From positions 44,794,859-44,858,858 of the forward strand of contig CM059575.1 of the NCBI GenBank assembly GCA_030386875.1: a stretch of DNA of 64,000 nucleotides, read 5' to 3'. How positions within the stretch are numbered: the first letter of the stretch is position 1; every line of letters begins with the position of its first letter. Under the pieces are notes generated by a model, which searched no databases, was not told where the DNA came from, and saw nothing but the letters and a program-made list of their open reading frames with translations. Shown here piece after piece: positions 1-11,640 of this stretch. The DNA comes from Morinoia aosen (Eukaryota; Arthropoda; Malacostraca; Amphipoda; Talitridae). A program made the translations under genes and the position numbers.

Positions 1-2570
1 ATGGAATTTATGTCAAATTATAGGACTCATAATAAGAGCCACATTTCATTTCAATATGGGAAACTGTTCATGAGTGAATTGTATTAGTATATCATGTGTA
101 CAGTGAGATGCATTGATGTCATGCATGAACCCACAGATTATTGTTTGTCCCTGTTAGCCTTCAATGTGTTAACCTTCAATGTAGCCAAGATTGGTTAGAC
201 AGGTGAACCTGTGCAGCATCGAGAACCTAGAAGTGTTGGGGCCTGCTGATATATTTATGCAGTCTGATGGGTTGATGAATGAACTGCTCCAGAGCTAGAT
301 CTACTAAGATATTAGCCTTTGTGGCTTGCCACACTTTATTGACTACACCTCTTCTGATCCTGCAACTCTTTGATTTTCCAGTGTTTGTTCCTCCAATCAA
401 AGCCTTTTCTTTAATTTTAATTTTCTTCCATTCCAAGGTATTCTTTGGCCAAAATTTAATTTTTTTGTTTGTAACATCACCCAAGATCTTCAGGATATTT
501 CGAGTTCAATTTTGTTCATTCAATTTGCTTTGAACTCTGGTATACTTTCTTTACAGTTATCCTGAGTTTGTGGTTTTGTGCTCTGATTACCCGTTGCCAC
601 TAGAAATTTATGCCCCTTGCTTTGTGCAGCCAGAGGGATAACTACCATCCTTCCCTTCCTTCATATAGAATATTTTTTCATTCATCAATATTTTCAGTTT
701 TCTCAAGTTGCCAACCAATAACCTGATACTATACTGGCCTTACCACGACCTTAAGTTTTGTTGGGTTAGAGAAGGCAGACCAACTGTTCTCCTAACAATG
801 CAAATGAAGTCTTTTGATGCATCTTTCTCTATTTGCTTCATATAGCTTTCTTGAATGGCGTTTTATTTTCCATATCAAAGATTTTCAAAAAAGATTTTTT
901 TCTTCCATCAACCTTGAAAGTTGGATAGTTTTCCATTCTTAATCACCTTCAACAATACTGGTATTGTTTCACTATTTCCACTCTAGTGATAGGAAAATGT
1001 GGCAGCTTTAAAATTCTCTACATAAAATAAAAAATTTCAACATCAATTGGGAATTGATTATTTTTCCAGAATTACCTCCAAACAATTACATTAAATTTGA
1101 ACAATTCACATGAATTTTATTAAACAGTTTCATTATTTTTGGTCAACTAATTCCGAAATTATACTTTATCTTCAGAGTTTATCCTAAATACTGTCTAAAC
1201 CTCATGCTTAAATAGATATTACTAGGAAATGAGTGTTAATATAACAGCTCCTCTCTCTTAACCAGTCTCCACATGGTCGACCTACCGGGAGGTTTGAAGA
1301 AAATGGGTCAACTGTGCTACTTATCGTATATTCATTAATCATGTTAGAAGTTTCATTGGGGGTTCATTGTAAAGAGAGAGAGTTGCTCTTTCTGTCAGTG
1401 GGAAAAAAAATGCTGCTACCCCAATAAAAATCTAGAAAATTTGAGTTTTTATTTCAGTAAAGTACAAAACAGAAATCAGAAAATCACTGGCTATTTTTTA
1501 TTAATTGCACTTTCATGTTTTTTTATGATACATTTTCATAGATTCTGAGTTGCTGAATCTTGTGGTATGTGAATTTTTGTTAAGGTCTAATAGTTCCAGA
1601 GTTATGTGCATTATATGTAAAACAGTTTTTATTTTTTAGTTCATTTTGTGTGTAGGCAGTTATCAAGCAGTTTCATTGCTTGTAAAGAGTTTGATATGCA
1701 TAGAGCTTTTTCTCCCAAATACAATGGTGGTATTATTTTTAGCCTAGGAGTAAATCTGTGGATTTGGACTCCCATTTTTGGAACAAAAAACATAAAAAAA
1801 TAAAAATGCTGGCGACCTTCTAAGAGGCAGAGTGTATGCTGGTATGCCTTAGCTACACTGCTGGTTTTCTAAGAGGTTGTGCAGCGCCGGTAGCAATTCT
1901 CCAGACTGAGCAGAAGAATTCATACAGATTTGAGCTTGTTACCTCTCCTCCCCTGTTCCCCCCACCTAATTTTACTTTACACCAATAAATAGCACTAAAT
2001 GAGACTCTCAAGACCATATATGGCAACCCTAGGTTTGCTGATGTGAAACATGTACTAGCTTTGCCGACCTTCTAAGAGTCCAGGACGTGGCGACGGGTTA
2101 ATTTGATTAAAGATGCTCAATAGTATAACCCTTTGCCATACTTGTTTTTTTACCAACAATTTATTAAAAACAACCAGGATAGAGTAAAGTCCGAATGTTT
2201 GTCCGATTTAAACGGTTCAAACTTCAAACCCTCTCAAACGGTTCTCAAGATCGCTATTGCTGCAGCAAATACCGTCAAAAAAGCGCAAATGCATTGGGTT
2301 CATCGTGCTTTGCTCTAAAAAGGATCTTTCAAATCTTGATATGAAAAAAAAACTTGCTTTGCGAACACTTTGTCCAACTGAAATTTTCAAAAGTTTGTAC
2401 CAAATTCGAAATTAATTTAAAATTTCGACCGCGTTTCGAATCTCATCACAAAAGTTCGCACACCCTCTAAATTGAAATTTATATTTTTGTTTAGCACTAA
2501 AGTTACCTGTGAGCGTTCAAATTTTTTGTAATATAATAGCGTGTTCATTTTTAATGGATTTGATACGTAC
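1..2570. other. Unassigned AT-rich DNA
   Basis: I see no protein domain, structured repeat or element boundary here. The only open frames are short, have no recognisable domain and have AT-driven composition. A short string around CCGACCTTCTAAGAG recurs near 1810 and 2065 without larger structure. It could be intron or intergenic DNA, or decayed repeats too old to recognise by eye. Confidence 0.5.
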
Positions 2571-2579
2571 GTTTTGATA

Positions 2580-3107
2580 CCGGCAGGCCGCAGCCGAGAC
2601 GGTTCAAGAAACGGTTTGTGAAAAGTACAGAAATTTTTCGAGAATTTCTCGAGTCCTACTTCAAACTTTAGTCCACCACTCGTAACTTTTGAAAGAATGC
2701 ACCTATCAACTTCAAATTACTTTCAAACAAAAGAACAAAACATTTTCTACAAAGGTGTTATAAACACATCCAAAAAATTTTCCTGAGAAGTACAGAAATT
2801 CTTCGATAAAAATGTTTGATTCGCGTGCCATCGCGAGCGCGAAAAGGTCAACTAAAGTCTTTCGACGGCGCGTGAGTCGTACAGGTTCATTTTGAGGAAT
2901 TTCTGTACTTTTCAGAGAACTTTTTTGGATGTGTTTATAACACCTTTGTAGAAAAGGTTTTGTTCTTTCGCTTGAGAGTAATTTCAAGTTGATAGGTGCA
3001 TTCTTTCAAAAGTTACGAGTGGTGGACTGAAGTTTAAAGTAGGACTCAAGAAATTTCTGTACTTTTCAGAAACCGTTTCTTGAACCGTCTCGGCTGCGGC
3101 CTGCCGG
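2580..3107. mobile_element. Palindromic TA-target mini-element (MITE), copy 1
   Basis: The two ends are inverted copies beginning CCGGCAGGCCGCAGCCGAGA. The arms can be followed inward for roughly 235 bp with scattered differences, leaving a small unique centre (about 2815-2870) rich in CGCG strings. TA dinucleotides lie directly outside both ends (2578-2579 and 3108-3109), which matches the TA target duplication of mariner/Tc1-type elements. There is no transposase. A second copy lies at 3284-3808 with its centre in the opposite orientation. Assignment to the mariner group rests only on the TA duplication and is inference. Confidence 0.8.
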
Positions 3108-3138
3108 TATGAATTGGGACGAATGTTGACCTTAAATT

Positions 3139-3283
3139 ATGGCTCCTCGTAAAACACACCACTACTGCAATGATGATCTCGTTCACGCATTAGCAGAGAT
3201 AAAAAATGGAAGTTTGAGTATACGCAACGCAAGTGATAAATATGGTGTTTCAAAAACAACGCTTCAAGAGCGTGTGCAAAGCA
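3139..3283 (+). pseudogene. Psq-type helix-turn-helix fragment, cut by a MITE
   Basis: An ATG at 3139 opens a frame of about 48 residues with a basic start (MAPRK) followed by a helix-turn-helix pattern: LVHALAEIKNGSLSIRNA, then DKYGVSKTTLQERV. This resembles the Psq/CENP-B-like DNA-binding domain at the N-terminus of pogo/Tigger-type transposases and of domesticated regulators such as Pipsqueak. The frame then runs into the inverted repeat of the MITE at 3284 and stops at about 3345, so the last ~20 residues are MITE-derived. No catalytic DDE domain follows. It may be a transposase relic, or an exon of a host or domesticated gene whose remaining exons lie elsewhere. The start is only 30 bp from the other MITE copy. 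Confidence 0.6.
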
Positions 3284-3808
3284 CCGGCAGGCCGCAACCG
3301 AGACGGTTCAAGAAACGGTTTGTGAAAAGTACAGAAATTTCTTGAGTCCTACTTTATACTTCAGTCCACCAATCGTAACTTTTGAAAGAATGCACCTATT
3401 GACTTTAAATTACTCTCAAACGAAAGAACAAAACATTTTTTACAAAGGTGTTATAAATACATTCAAAATTGTTTCTGAAAAGTACATAAATTCTGCGATG
3501 AACCTGTACGACTCACGCGCCAACGAAAGACTTTAGTTGACCCTTTCGCGCTCGCGATGGCACGCGAATCAAACATTTTTATCGAAGAATTTCTGTACTT
3601 CTCAGGAAAATTTTTTGAATGTGATTATAACACCTTTGTAGAAAATGTTTTGTTCTTTCGTTTTGGAGTAATTTGAAGTTGATAGGTGTATTCTTTCAAA
3701 AGTTACAAGTGGTGGACTAAAGTTTGAAGTAGGACTCAAGAAATTCTCAAGAAATTTCTGTACTTATCAAAAACCGTTTCTTGAACCGTCTCGGCTGCGG
3801 CCTGCCGG
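3284..3808. mobile_element. Palindromic mini-element, copy 2
   Basis: This has the same terminal palindrome as 2580-3107 (CCGGCAGGCCGCAACCGAG at the left, its complement at the right) and the same arms, with the central segment inverted relative to copy 1. The flanking bases are A on the left and T on the right, preceded by C and followed by C, so the TA duplication is not intact. The left end sits inside the reading frame of the helix-turn-helix fragment that precedes it. Confidence 0.8.
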
Positions 3809-3809
3809 T

Positions 3810-4712
3810 CCAATTCATAAACTATAAAATCTATACCTGAAAAGATATTAAGGATCATAAACAATGAGGAGAAACTTAAAGAAAAAATGTTGTACGAACA
3901 AACGAATTCATATAAATGATTTCTTCAAAACTCCGTACATGTGGACGAAGTAATAACACAAGCCGTTAAAAGATTCAAAATTTAGTACACCTCAGAAACA
4001 AACAAAAGGAGAAATAAAACTCTGTAAAATGGCAGCACTACAGCTGTCAACACTCACACCGGTACGACATCGCCTAACACAACAACTTCGTTAACGGAAA
4101 AATTTTTTGTCGGCGATGCAAAATGGTAGTCAATTAAGGTGTGACGACTTCATAAGCAACTGAAACGCAGGTCATTCACTTGGGCTGACATTTTTGTTCC
4201 AACAGTGATATTTATTTGCGGTGTGTGGCAATTATACAATATTATAAACCAACAGTTACCACGTGAACCACTTTTCGATGAACTTCAACTCCATACTAGC
4301 TTGTTATAGTAAAATATCCCTGGTGTGTACGGAATTTCAAAGTGGACGAATTTTCGGAACTTACCCTAAGTAAATACTGGAAGCATTATAGGTAAATTGG
4401 AATTTGCCTAGTTTGACCGGAATTTGGCTAAGAAGACACTAAGAATTTAACATAACACTAATTCATGTCATAAATTATGCTAAGATTCTTTCATTTAAGA
4501 CTAATTTCTTATTGCTTTAGCACCCATAGCCAATTCTAAGATTGTTTCTGTTATTTGTTCTAAGTCTATGTCTGGGATGACTTGTGTTTTTTGTTAAAAT
4601 TTCTCCAGCCCAGCCTTAGAAAATGTATTATTACCAATCTGTCATCTTTGAAGAGAATGTTAGCAGAAGCAACAACACAACAGTTCTTGTTATCATTGAG
4701 GTTTTTGGAATT
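3810..4712. other. Unassigned DNA
   Basis: I see no coding domain, repeat boundary or RNA gene in this stretch. The composition is AT-rich with no obvious periodicity. Confidence 0.4.
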
Positions 4713-4713
4713 T

Positions 4714-5056
4714 AAATGTACAAGGAGTTTGCGAGACTCAAACTCAGGACTAGAAATTACCATGCCGGCACGCTATCGACCCCCCTTAAAGATGATCAAA
4801 GCACAACGAAAGCAATGCTTGGCACAGTGAAAGCAGGTGCACTGTCCCGACAGATATGTTTTATTCCCTTATGAATCGAGAGTTCAAAGTTGATAGCGAG
4901 CCGGCGCGGTAATTTCTAGTCCTGAGTTCGAGTCTCGCAAACTCCTCGTACATTTATTTCATTTGAAAAACCTTGTGGAAGCAGTATCTTCCCGTATCAG
5001 ATTCATTAACTGTTTCTGTGGGTGACTAGACTTTGAACTCTCAATACATAAGGGAA
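4714..5056. repeat. Inverted repeat with tRNA-like (B-box-like) sequence
   Basis: About 67 bp at 4714-4780 is repeated in inverted orientation at 4890-4956 with few differences. The right arm contains GAGTTCGAGTCTCGC (4924-4938), which resembles the pol III B box of tRNAs, preceded by an A-box-like TAGCGAGCCGG. A second nested inverted pair (4863-4889 with 5031-5056, containing ATTCCCTTATG and GAGAGTTCAAAG) surrounds it. The structure looks like an inverted duplication of a tRNA-derived SINE head. It cannot fold as a normal tRNA along its full length, so I do not call a tRNA gene. Confidence 0.5.
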
Positions 5057-5059
5057 TAA

Positions 5060-6253
5060 AAAATTATTGGAATTTTAAAAACCTAGCATATGTAGTTTTC
5101 CACTAGATGGTTTTTTTTTGGTACAGAATACTTCCTGATAACCAAAATTTGAATACTTAATTCAAAATGTTACACTGATCTGTAGTTGTGTGTAATCATG
5201 AATTTTATAACCAAAAATGCTTAAAGTTTGATATCTGTAATAGAAGTAATGAATACTAATGATGTACACATTCATGTTTGTATTTCAGTTTTCTACCTAT
5301 AAGTGAAATCTACATATTTAATAGAAAGTTCTTTACTGCATGAGCAAACAGTCATATTGCATTCTTTGTCTGAAATTATAAGAAAGCTTATAGGAGAATT
5401 ATTTAATATCTGTCATGTCACTGGTGGTTCATTCTATACTGTTTAAAAATTACATTCATGACAAACTTCATGCTCATACTTGCTACACACTAAAACTAAG
5501 TATTCTACTGTTTCTTTAACTTTTTCCCTATTGCATAATATACATACTGTTATTTTATCCATTTTCCGTTCATGTGGGACTGTTTACACTCAACACATCA
5601 CACTTTACTGCAGAGTGAGCAAACAGAAGTTGATTCCAGAAACGTCTAGCATAAAACATTTCTGATACATATTTAAAAAATTAACATACTTAGATAACAT
5701 ATTTTTTTCCAATTGCTTTTGCTGTTATTTATTCAATCTACATTTTCTCTCACTTTAATTCATTTCTTCTACTTTTTGCTATCCCATTAAAGTCTTCCAC
5801 CTCCATTGCATAGCAAAAAACAGTCATCCAAAAAATTCTAACAATTATTACACAATGAATGAATTATTTTAGAATATTCAGCTTTCTTGCATGTCCCTAG
5901 CAGATATGTTTTTGAGCTTTTATAAAATTTCAATCAAAAATTCCTCTCTCATCTTATATTATGTATTCATTCAATTTTAATTTTACATTTCAAGATGGCT
6001 TTCATCTTTTGCTCAGGAAACAGACCACCTAAAATCACCTCTAACAGACTTTAAAATTGTCTATTTTGAGGCCTACAATGGCAAATGTGCTACTATTTCT
6101 AAGCTCTTTAGAAATAGTATGTCTTTATTTCTAAGGTCTGTCCTAGTCAAGGCAACAGCATTTTTACTGTATATTACAGTGGGCTCTGCAACATCTTTTT
6201 ATACTCCTTCAACACAATCATGTTTATAGCTCTATACTACTTGGCCACATTGC
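5060..6253. other. Unassigned AT-rich DNA
   Basis: There are only short random open frames and no recognisable domain. I see nothing that marks an element boundary until the target duplication at 6254. Confidence 0.4.
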
Positions 6254-6262
6254 CCAACCTTT

Positions 6263-6926
6263 GGTCAATGTTTATTTTTTCTTCGGCAGGGAAATTAAAG
6301 ATGTCGTTGCTGATAATCAGTAAATGAGCACATTTAAAAACCTTTTACAGGAATGACATTATGCTCGCTGATGCGTTATTTTTGAATTATTGAACTTTGA
6401 AGTTGGCGCCGGCGCGCGCCGTAATTTAGTTAATAAGGGTAGTTAACCCGCCTATTACAAACGTAAAGAGGTTGGGTTGTGAGGGGGAGGCACAGTTCTT
6501 CTAGTGAAAATTATAAATAAAGCTTCTAACCCACCCATTACCGTGACGACCGCAATCTTGTTTACATCGGGTCTTAGATGGCGACCACCATTGGCGCCGC
6601 CATCTTGGACCCGATGTCAACAAGATAGCGGTCGTCACCGTAATGGGTGAGTTAGAAGCTTTATTTATAATTTTCACTAGAAGAACTGTGCCTCCCCCTC
6701 ATGACCCAACCTCTTTACTTTTGTAATAGCTTCCGTTATCAATTAAATTCCGTTTTACGCGCTCGCTTCCATTGGCGCAAAGGCCAACTTCAAAGTTCAA
6801 TTATTCAAAAATAACGCATCAGCAAGCATAATGTCATTCCTGTAAAAGGTTTTTAAATGTGCTCATTTAGTGATTATCAGCACCGACATCTTTAATTTCC
6901 CTGCCGAAGAAAAAATAAACATTGCC
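6263..6926. mobile_element. Fold-back element with 9-bp target duplication (MULE-like), copy 1
   Basis: The termini are GGTCAATGTTTATTTTTTC on the left and its near-exact complement on the right. The arms extend over ~310 bp each, so the 664-bp element is almost a complete palindrome around 6590. CCAACCTTT occurs at 6254-6262 and again at 6927-6935, a perfect 9-bp target duplication. Long terminal inverted repeats with 9-bp duplications are the usual signature of Mutator-like elements, but no transposase is present, so the superfamily is inferred. Arms of the same type, including a shared GCTCGCTGATGCGTTAT core, recur at 61257-62659 and 62873-63413. Confidence 0.85.
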
Positions 6927-6935
6927 CCAACCTTT

Positions 6936-7442
6936 TTTTTATTTTCTTGTGTGATTTTAAAGTTTCATTAATCAAGTTCTATACAACTACAACTACAGGG
7001 TTTACCATTTCTTTATTTTTTGCTCTTATGCATCTTTCTTTATCAAGTTCACTCCATATTAAAACAAGATATTTATACACCTTTACTGTCTTTATTTGAA
7101 CTTGACCTAATATTTTACTGTTCATAATTCTTATCAGTCTCATCAGCATAACTTTACTTCTATAATCAAATTTCTTGTTGAAGCTTTATCATATCTATTT
7201 ACTATCTCACTCATTCTTCAATATTTTTGCACTGAATATCTGACTCACTGATCCCAACAATCAATTTACTGCAAAAACATCATACAAACAGCGTACAAGG
7301 TCAAGGTGTTACATTATATTGTATATGAGATTGGGGTTTCTAAGTAGTAGTAGTAGTGGTGGTAACATAGGTTTGCTAGCGCTTCAGTTATTCAAACTAT
7401 ATCGCACCGGAGGTCACATAATGTAATCAGTATCCGGCTTTA
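6936..7442. other. Unassigned DNA
   Basis: AT-rich sequence with a short GTAGTAGTAGTAGTGG microsatellite near 7345. No gene seen. The sequence immediately to the right (7443-7743) may be a LINE 3' end. Confidence 0.4.
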
Positions 7443-7743
7443 AACAATTTAAACAATTTTAAACAATTTAAAACAATTTATTTACCACAGGAGATACAGA
7501 GGTAGAATGTTTCTTAAGTCTAGTACAATGGACAAGTTTGAATATAGCTACCTGTGGGCCCGAATAAGTTCAGCGACTTCTGGGGCATCCTACCATCAAC
7601 ATTATTCTAAGGTGTACATTAATGTTTAACCTAAATCACTTAACCTAGTTTCACATTAGACTGATCAGTGAGATAATTCAATCGATATCAGATATTTCAT
7701 TTACAATATAGGTTATGTGGACTATATTTAACAGTACATTCGA
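7443..7743 (-). other. LINE-like 3' tail and untranslated region
   Basis: Read on the minus strand, the stretch ends in an AATAAATTG-type repeat tail (7443-7485, units close to AAATTGTTT), as many non-LTR retrotransposons do. Two explanations fit. It may be the 3' UTR and tail of LINE2, whose ORF2 stop lies at 7853. Or it may be the end of an older LINE into which LINE2 inserted, because a 13-bp direct repeat (ACAGTACATTCGA) at 7731-7743 and 34121-34133 brackets LINE2. I favour the second but cannot exclude the first. Confidence 0.45.
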
Positions 7744-7852
7744 TAAAAGATTTAACAGCAGACTGAAGGCAAATTACATATTACCCATGGCAAATTTCAT
7801 TATTGGAAACAGTCATGTTGGAGACAAGATTTGACTTGGTGATCTTACATGA

Positions 7853-7871
7853 CTAATATTCCGATAGGAAG
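7853..7871 (-). pseudogene. Last codons and stop of LINE2 ORF2
   Basis: On the minus strand this short piece continues the LINE2 ORF2 frame from 13413-13423 across the LINE1 insertion and reaches a TAG stop at 7855-7853. It contains the left copy of the 10-bp target duplication CGATAGGAAG (7862-7871); the right copy is 13413-13422. It is included because it fixes the ORF2 end. Confidence 0.75.
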
Positions 7872-7956
7872 TTACTTACTTACTTAGTTTACTTAGTTTA
7901 GATTCGGCGCATCTCCTTCCTCGGGAATTAGCGCCCTCGCTCCGCCAGTTGCCTCT

Positions 7957-10900
7957 TCAGATTTTGCTCAGCAGATGAGTGTCTTGTAGGAATTTGATGA
8001 CCAAGTCTGGTGCTACAGATGGTGTGAGTAGAGAGGCCAGCCTGAACGGCTGGGACTTGGCGTGGCATGCTCTTCTTAGTGGGTCACGAAATGGTTCGAG
8101 AGCTGGGCAGACTATAAAGATGTGTTCCAGAGTGATGATAGTTTGACAGTTGGAGCAAACTGGACGAGGGGAATTATTGAAGAAGTGTCCATGAGTTAGG
8201 TAGCATGTCTGCAATCGGAGACGAGTGAAGATGACTTGATTGAAACGGGTGAGGTTTGAGGGAATTGATGAGCCTAAGTGAGGTTTGAAGTTGGTTATGA
8301 AATGAGGCTGAGCTGACCAGCTTCTCTGCCAGGCCTGGTCATAATGTTTTATGAATTTACTTTTGAGTTCATATTTACTAGGTGGGAGGTCTACCATGAT
8401 TGTCAAGTCATTTGATTCTCGTGCAAGTCTATCTGCTGCTTCATTGCCAGCAATGCCAACATGGCTGGGGAGCCATTCTATGATGATTTTGTTTGGGCTG
8501 GTGGAACAAACAGTGTTAACTATCCAGGTGAGTAGGTAGTGGTTAGGAGGGTTGCCAGAGTTCAGTGCAGAGATACAGCCAAGAGAGTCTGTAAAAATTA
8601 CAAAGGAGCCTGGCAGCACTGATATGTATCTGCATGCGATGTAGATTGCATACAGCTCTGCTGTGTATATGGTGCAGTGAAGTGGAAGTTTGGCTTTTAT
8701 GTTGAAGTTTGTTGAATGGACTCCGCATGCAGTGCTGTTTCCCATTGTTGAGCCATCCGTGAACACTTGGGTTCTTTGTAGATATAAGCAAGTAGTTAGA
8801 TCCTTAAAAATCTGTTGCCAGTGGATGTCAGTCAGTGTTGATTTAGGGAACAATGATAAAGAAGAGCGAGCAGGAATTCTGAGTGGAAGATATCGTGCTG
8901 TCATGGGAATTGTTGCTATGAATGAAAATTCCAGGCCAAGGTCACTGAATTCACGAGAGGCTCGTCCAGCAAAAGGAAGGGGAAAAGGCAAATTATTGTA
9001 TAAGGCAAATGGATAGTAGCCAAGAAGAAGATTTCGGACAGGATGTCTAGGGATACTAAGTACCCTTGAGCAGTAAGAGACGAGTAGTAGCTTACGGCGG
9101 ATATGCAGAGGACACAGGTTGGCTTCAGCCTCAAGTTTGGCTGTGAGTGTGCACCGGAGAGCACCTAGCATTATTCGAGCGGCTGCAAATTGTATCCGAT
9201 CCAATTTAACCAGATGTGATGTAGCAGCAGTGGAGTAGAGGAAGGAGGCATATTCGAGTTTTGATCGGATAAGCAAAATATAGAGAAGACGAAGAGTAGG
9301 ATAGTCCGCACCCCACCCCCGGGAAGCTACAACAGTCATTAGGCGAAGATCTGATTGACAGCGAGTTACTAAGTAGGATATATGAAGATGCCATGTTAGG
9401 TGTTGATCAAAGATGAGTCCTAAAAAACGTACCGAGTTAACAAAGTTGATGGGTGTGTTGTTCAGTGTTAGTGAGTCTATGTTTTTTGGTCTGCGCCTGG
9501 TAAAAATAATACAGGAAGTTTTGCTTGCGGAGATTTGCAAGCCCCATTTGTGACTCCAGTTTTCTATTAGTGCAAGGGAGTTTTGCATAAGGTTCAGAGC
9601 TTCATTAAGATTTTCATGTTTGATTCAGAGGGCTGCATCATCTGCATAAAGGGAGTGTTGCATGTTGTTTGGAAGGGAAGTAAGCAAGTCATTTATGAAG
9701 ATAGTGAAAATTGTTGGGCTGATGACTGAGCCTTGGGGGACTCCTGATAAGATGGGGAAGGACCTTGAGTGGGCATTGTTTACCCTTACTTTTATTGAAC
9801 GGAGTTTGATGAAATTTGATATGAAAGTGGCTATGTTTCCCTGTAGACCTATTTTTTGTAGTTTAAGGAGTATGCCGTGGTGCCATACAGTATCAAATGC
9901 TTTATTTATATCTAAAAAGACAGCCAAGCAGTATCCATTACTGAAAAAGGATTCTCGGATGGTGTTTTCGAGTCTGCTGAGTGCATCTAGAGTGCTGTGA
10001 GAGTTCCTGAAGCCACTCTGCGATGGATCAAAAAAACTGCAGCGTTCTAGTATGGCCTGTAGTCTATAGTTGATCATTTTTTCAAGTATTTTGCATAGAC
10101 AGTTTGTAAGTGCTATTGGGCGATAGGAATTTGTATTTGTAGAGGGTTTTGTAGGCTTTAGGATGGGAACAACTATGGATTCTCTCCACTGGTGAGGGAA
10201 GCCATTTGAGTAAAGGAAGTTGTAGAAACTTAAGAGTGTTGCCAGTTGTTTGTCTGTGAAGTGCTGCAGAAATGAAAATGGGATTGTGTCAGCTCCAGGA
10301 GAGTGTGAGGTAGATGATTTTAAAGCACGCTTGAGTTCGTGGAGTTCAAACGGCTGGTTGTACCATGGGGTGTTGTTATGAGGAAATTGAGGAGGGTTAG
10401 CGGCAATTGCGTTTTGACGTCTGGTGAATATAGGATCATTAGAGCACGAGTTACTTTGCTGTGAGAAGTGATGGGCCAGTTCATTTGCAACTTCGTGCTG
10501 GTCTGCAATTATTGTATGGTCTTTTTTCAGCACTATGGTTTTTTGTGTGGGGTGAGAGGAGATTGCTTTTACTTTCTTCCATATAGTTGAGTTGCTTGTC
10601 TTGGTATTCAGATTAGAGAGGAATGTTTCCCAGCAAGTCTTTCGTGCTTCTTTAACTGCATGTTTGAACTTGGCTTGGGCTTTTTTGTATGCAATCCATA
10701 GCTCCTGACTGCCTCTGTGGTTTTTGTAATGTGACAGCGCTCTGTTTTTTGCCCTGTGAGTTTTTGTGCACTTATGGTTCCACCAGCAGAGTGCTCTATT
10801 AGTCAGTTTAGGTTTAGTTTTGGGTATGTATTGGTTGGCAGATTTCATTATTGCATGAGTTATTGCTCCACATGCTTGTGTGGGTGAGAGAAATACATTT

Positions 10901-11640
10901 GGTAACTTTAAGTTTGCTTGAAAACCAGACCAGTTGGCAGACTGCAGATGCCACCGTTGCATGGGCTCAGAGATTAGAGGTTGGGAGGTAGCTATTATTA
11001 GAGGGAAGTGATCACTAGTACAAGGGTTTGAGTATGGTTGCCAGGAAAATAAGGGAGCAATATTAGCAGAAGTTATGGTTAGGTCAATGTGGCTATATGT
11101 GCCCCTTGCAGATAGAAAGGTGGGCTCAGAATTATTGAGTATGAATAGGTCATTTTGCATGACCCATTGCTGGATGAGAGTGCCACGGGTGTCTTCTAAT
11201 GGTGAACCCCAACCAGGATGATGGGCGTTGGAGTCCATACAGATTACAAAAGGTGGGGGAAGTTGAGAACAAAGAAGTGGAAGTTCTGAGATCAGTACAG
11301 AATTAGGAAGATTAGGAGGAATGTACAGAGAGCAGATAGAGACTGTGAGTTGTGGTAGGGACACTCTGCTAGCACAGGCTTCCAAGGAGCACATTATTGG
11401 CAAGATTATATGGGGAATAGAATTTTTTACTAAAACTGCAGTGCCTCCTCCACTGCCACACACTCTCTCCTGACTAGCAATAGGCTGGTTGAAGCCTTTT
11501 AACCTGATTGTATTGGGTTTTGCCATTGTTTCCTGTAGACAAAGTATGCTGGGCTGGGTTTCTGTGATGAGTTGCTGCAGATGGGGTTGGCGTGAATAGT
11601 ATGATCTAACATTCCATTGAATGATACTAAAGTTTAACAT
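7957..11640 (-). pseudogene. LINE1 ORF2: endonuclease / reverse transcriptase / RNase H with one in-frame TGA
   Basis: The ATG is at 11640-11638 and overlaps the end of ORF1. The N-terminal ~230 residues are an APE-type endonuclease (QWNVRS, LQET, MDSNAHHPGWGS, TSDHFPLI). The RT follows ([48 protein letters not shown]). The C-terminal part carries RNase H (FTDGS, YTAELYAIY, FTDSLG, IEWLPSHVGIAGNEAADRLAR) and a terminal cysteine-histidine cluster (CSNC..H..C) typical of the I group. A single TGA at 9627-9625 lies three codons after YADD, and the frame then continues for ~550 residues. The usual residue there is probably Trp, one base away. RT and RNase H residues otherwise look intact, so the copy would need read-through to make full-length protein. 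Confidence 0.9.

Noticed and set aside
8690-9016. Plus-strand frame of 108 codons
   Set aside because: Lies antisense within the LINE1 RNase H coding region; a shadow of that gene.
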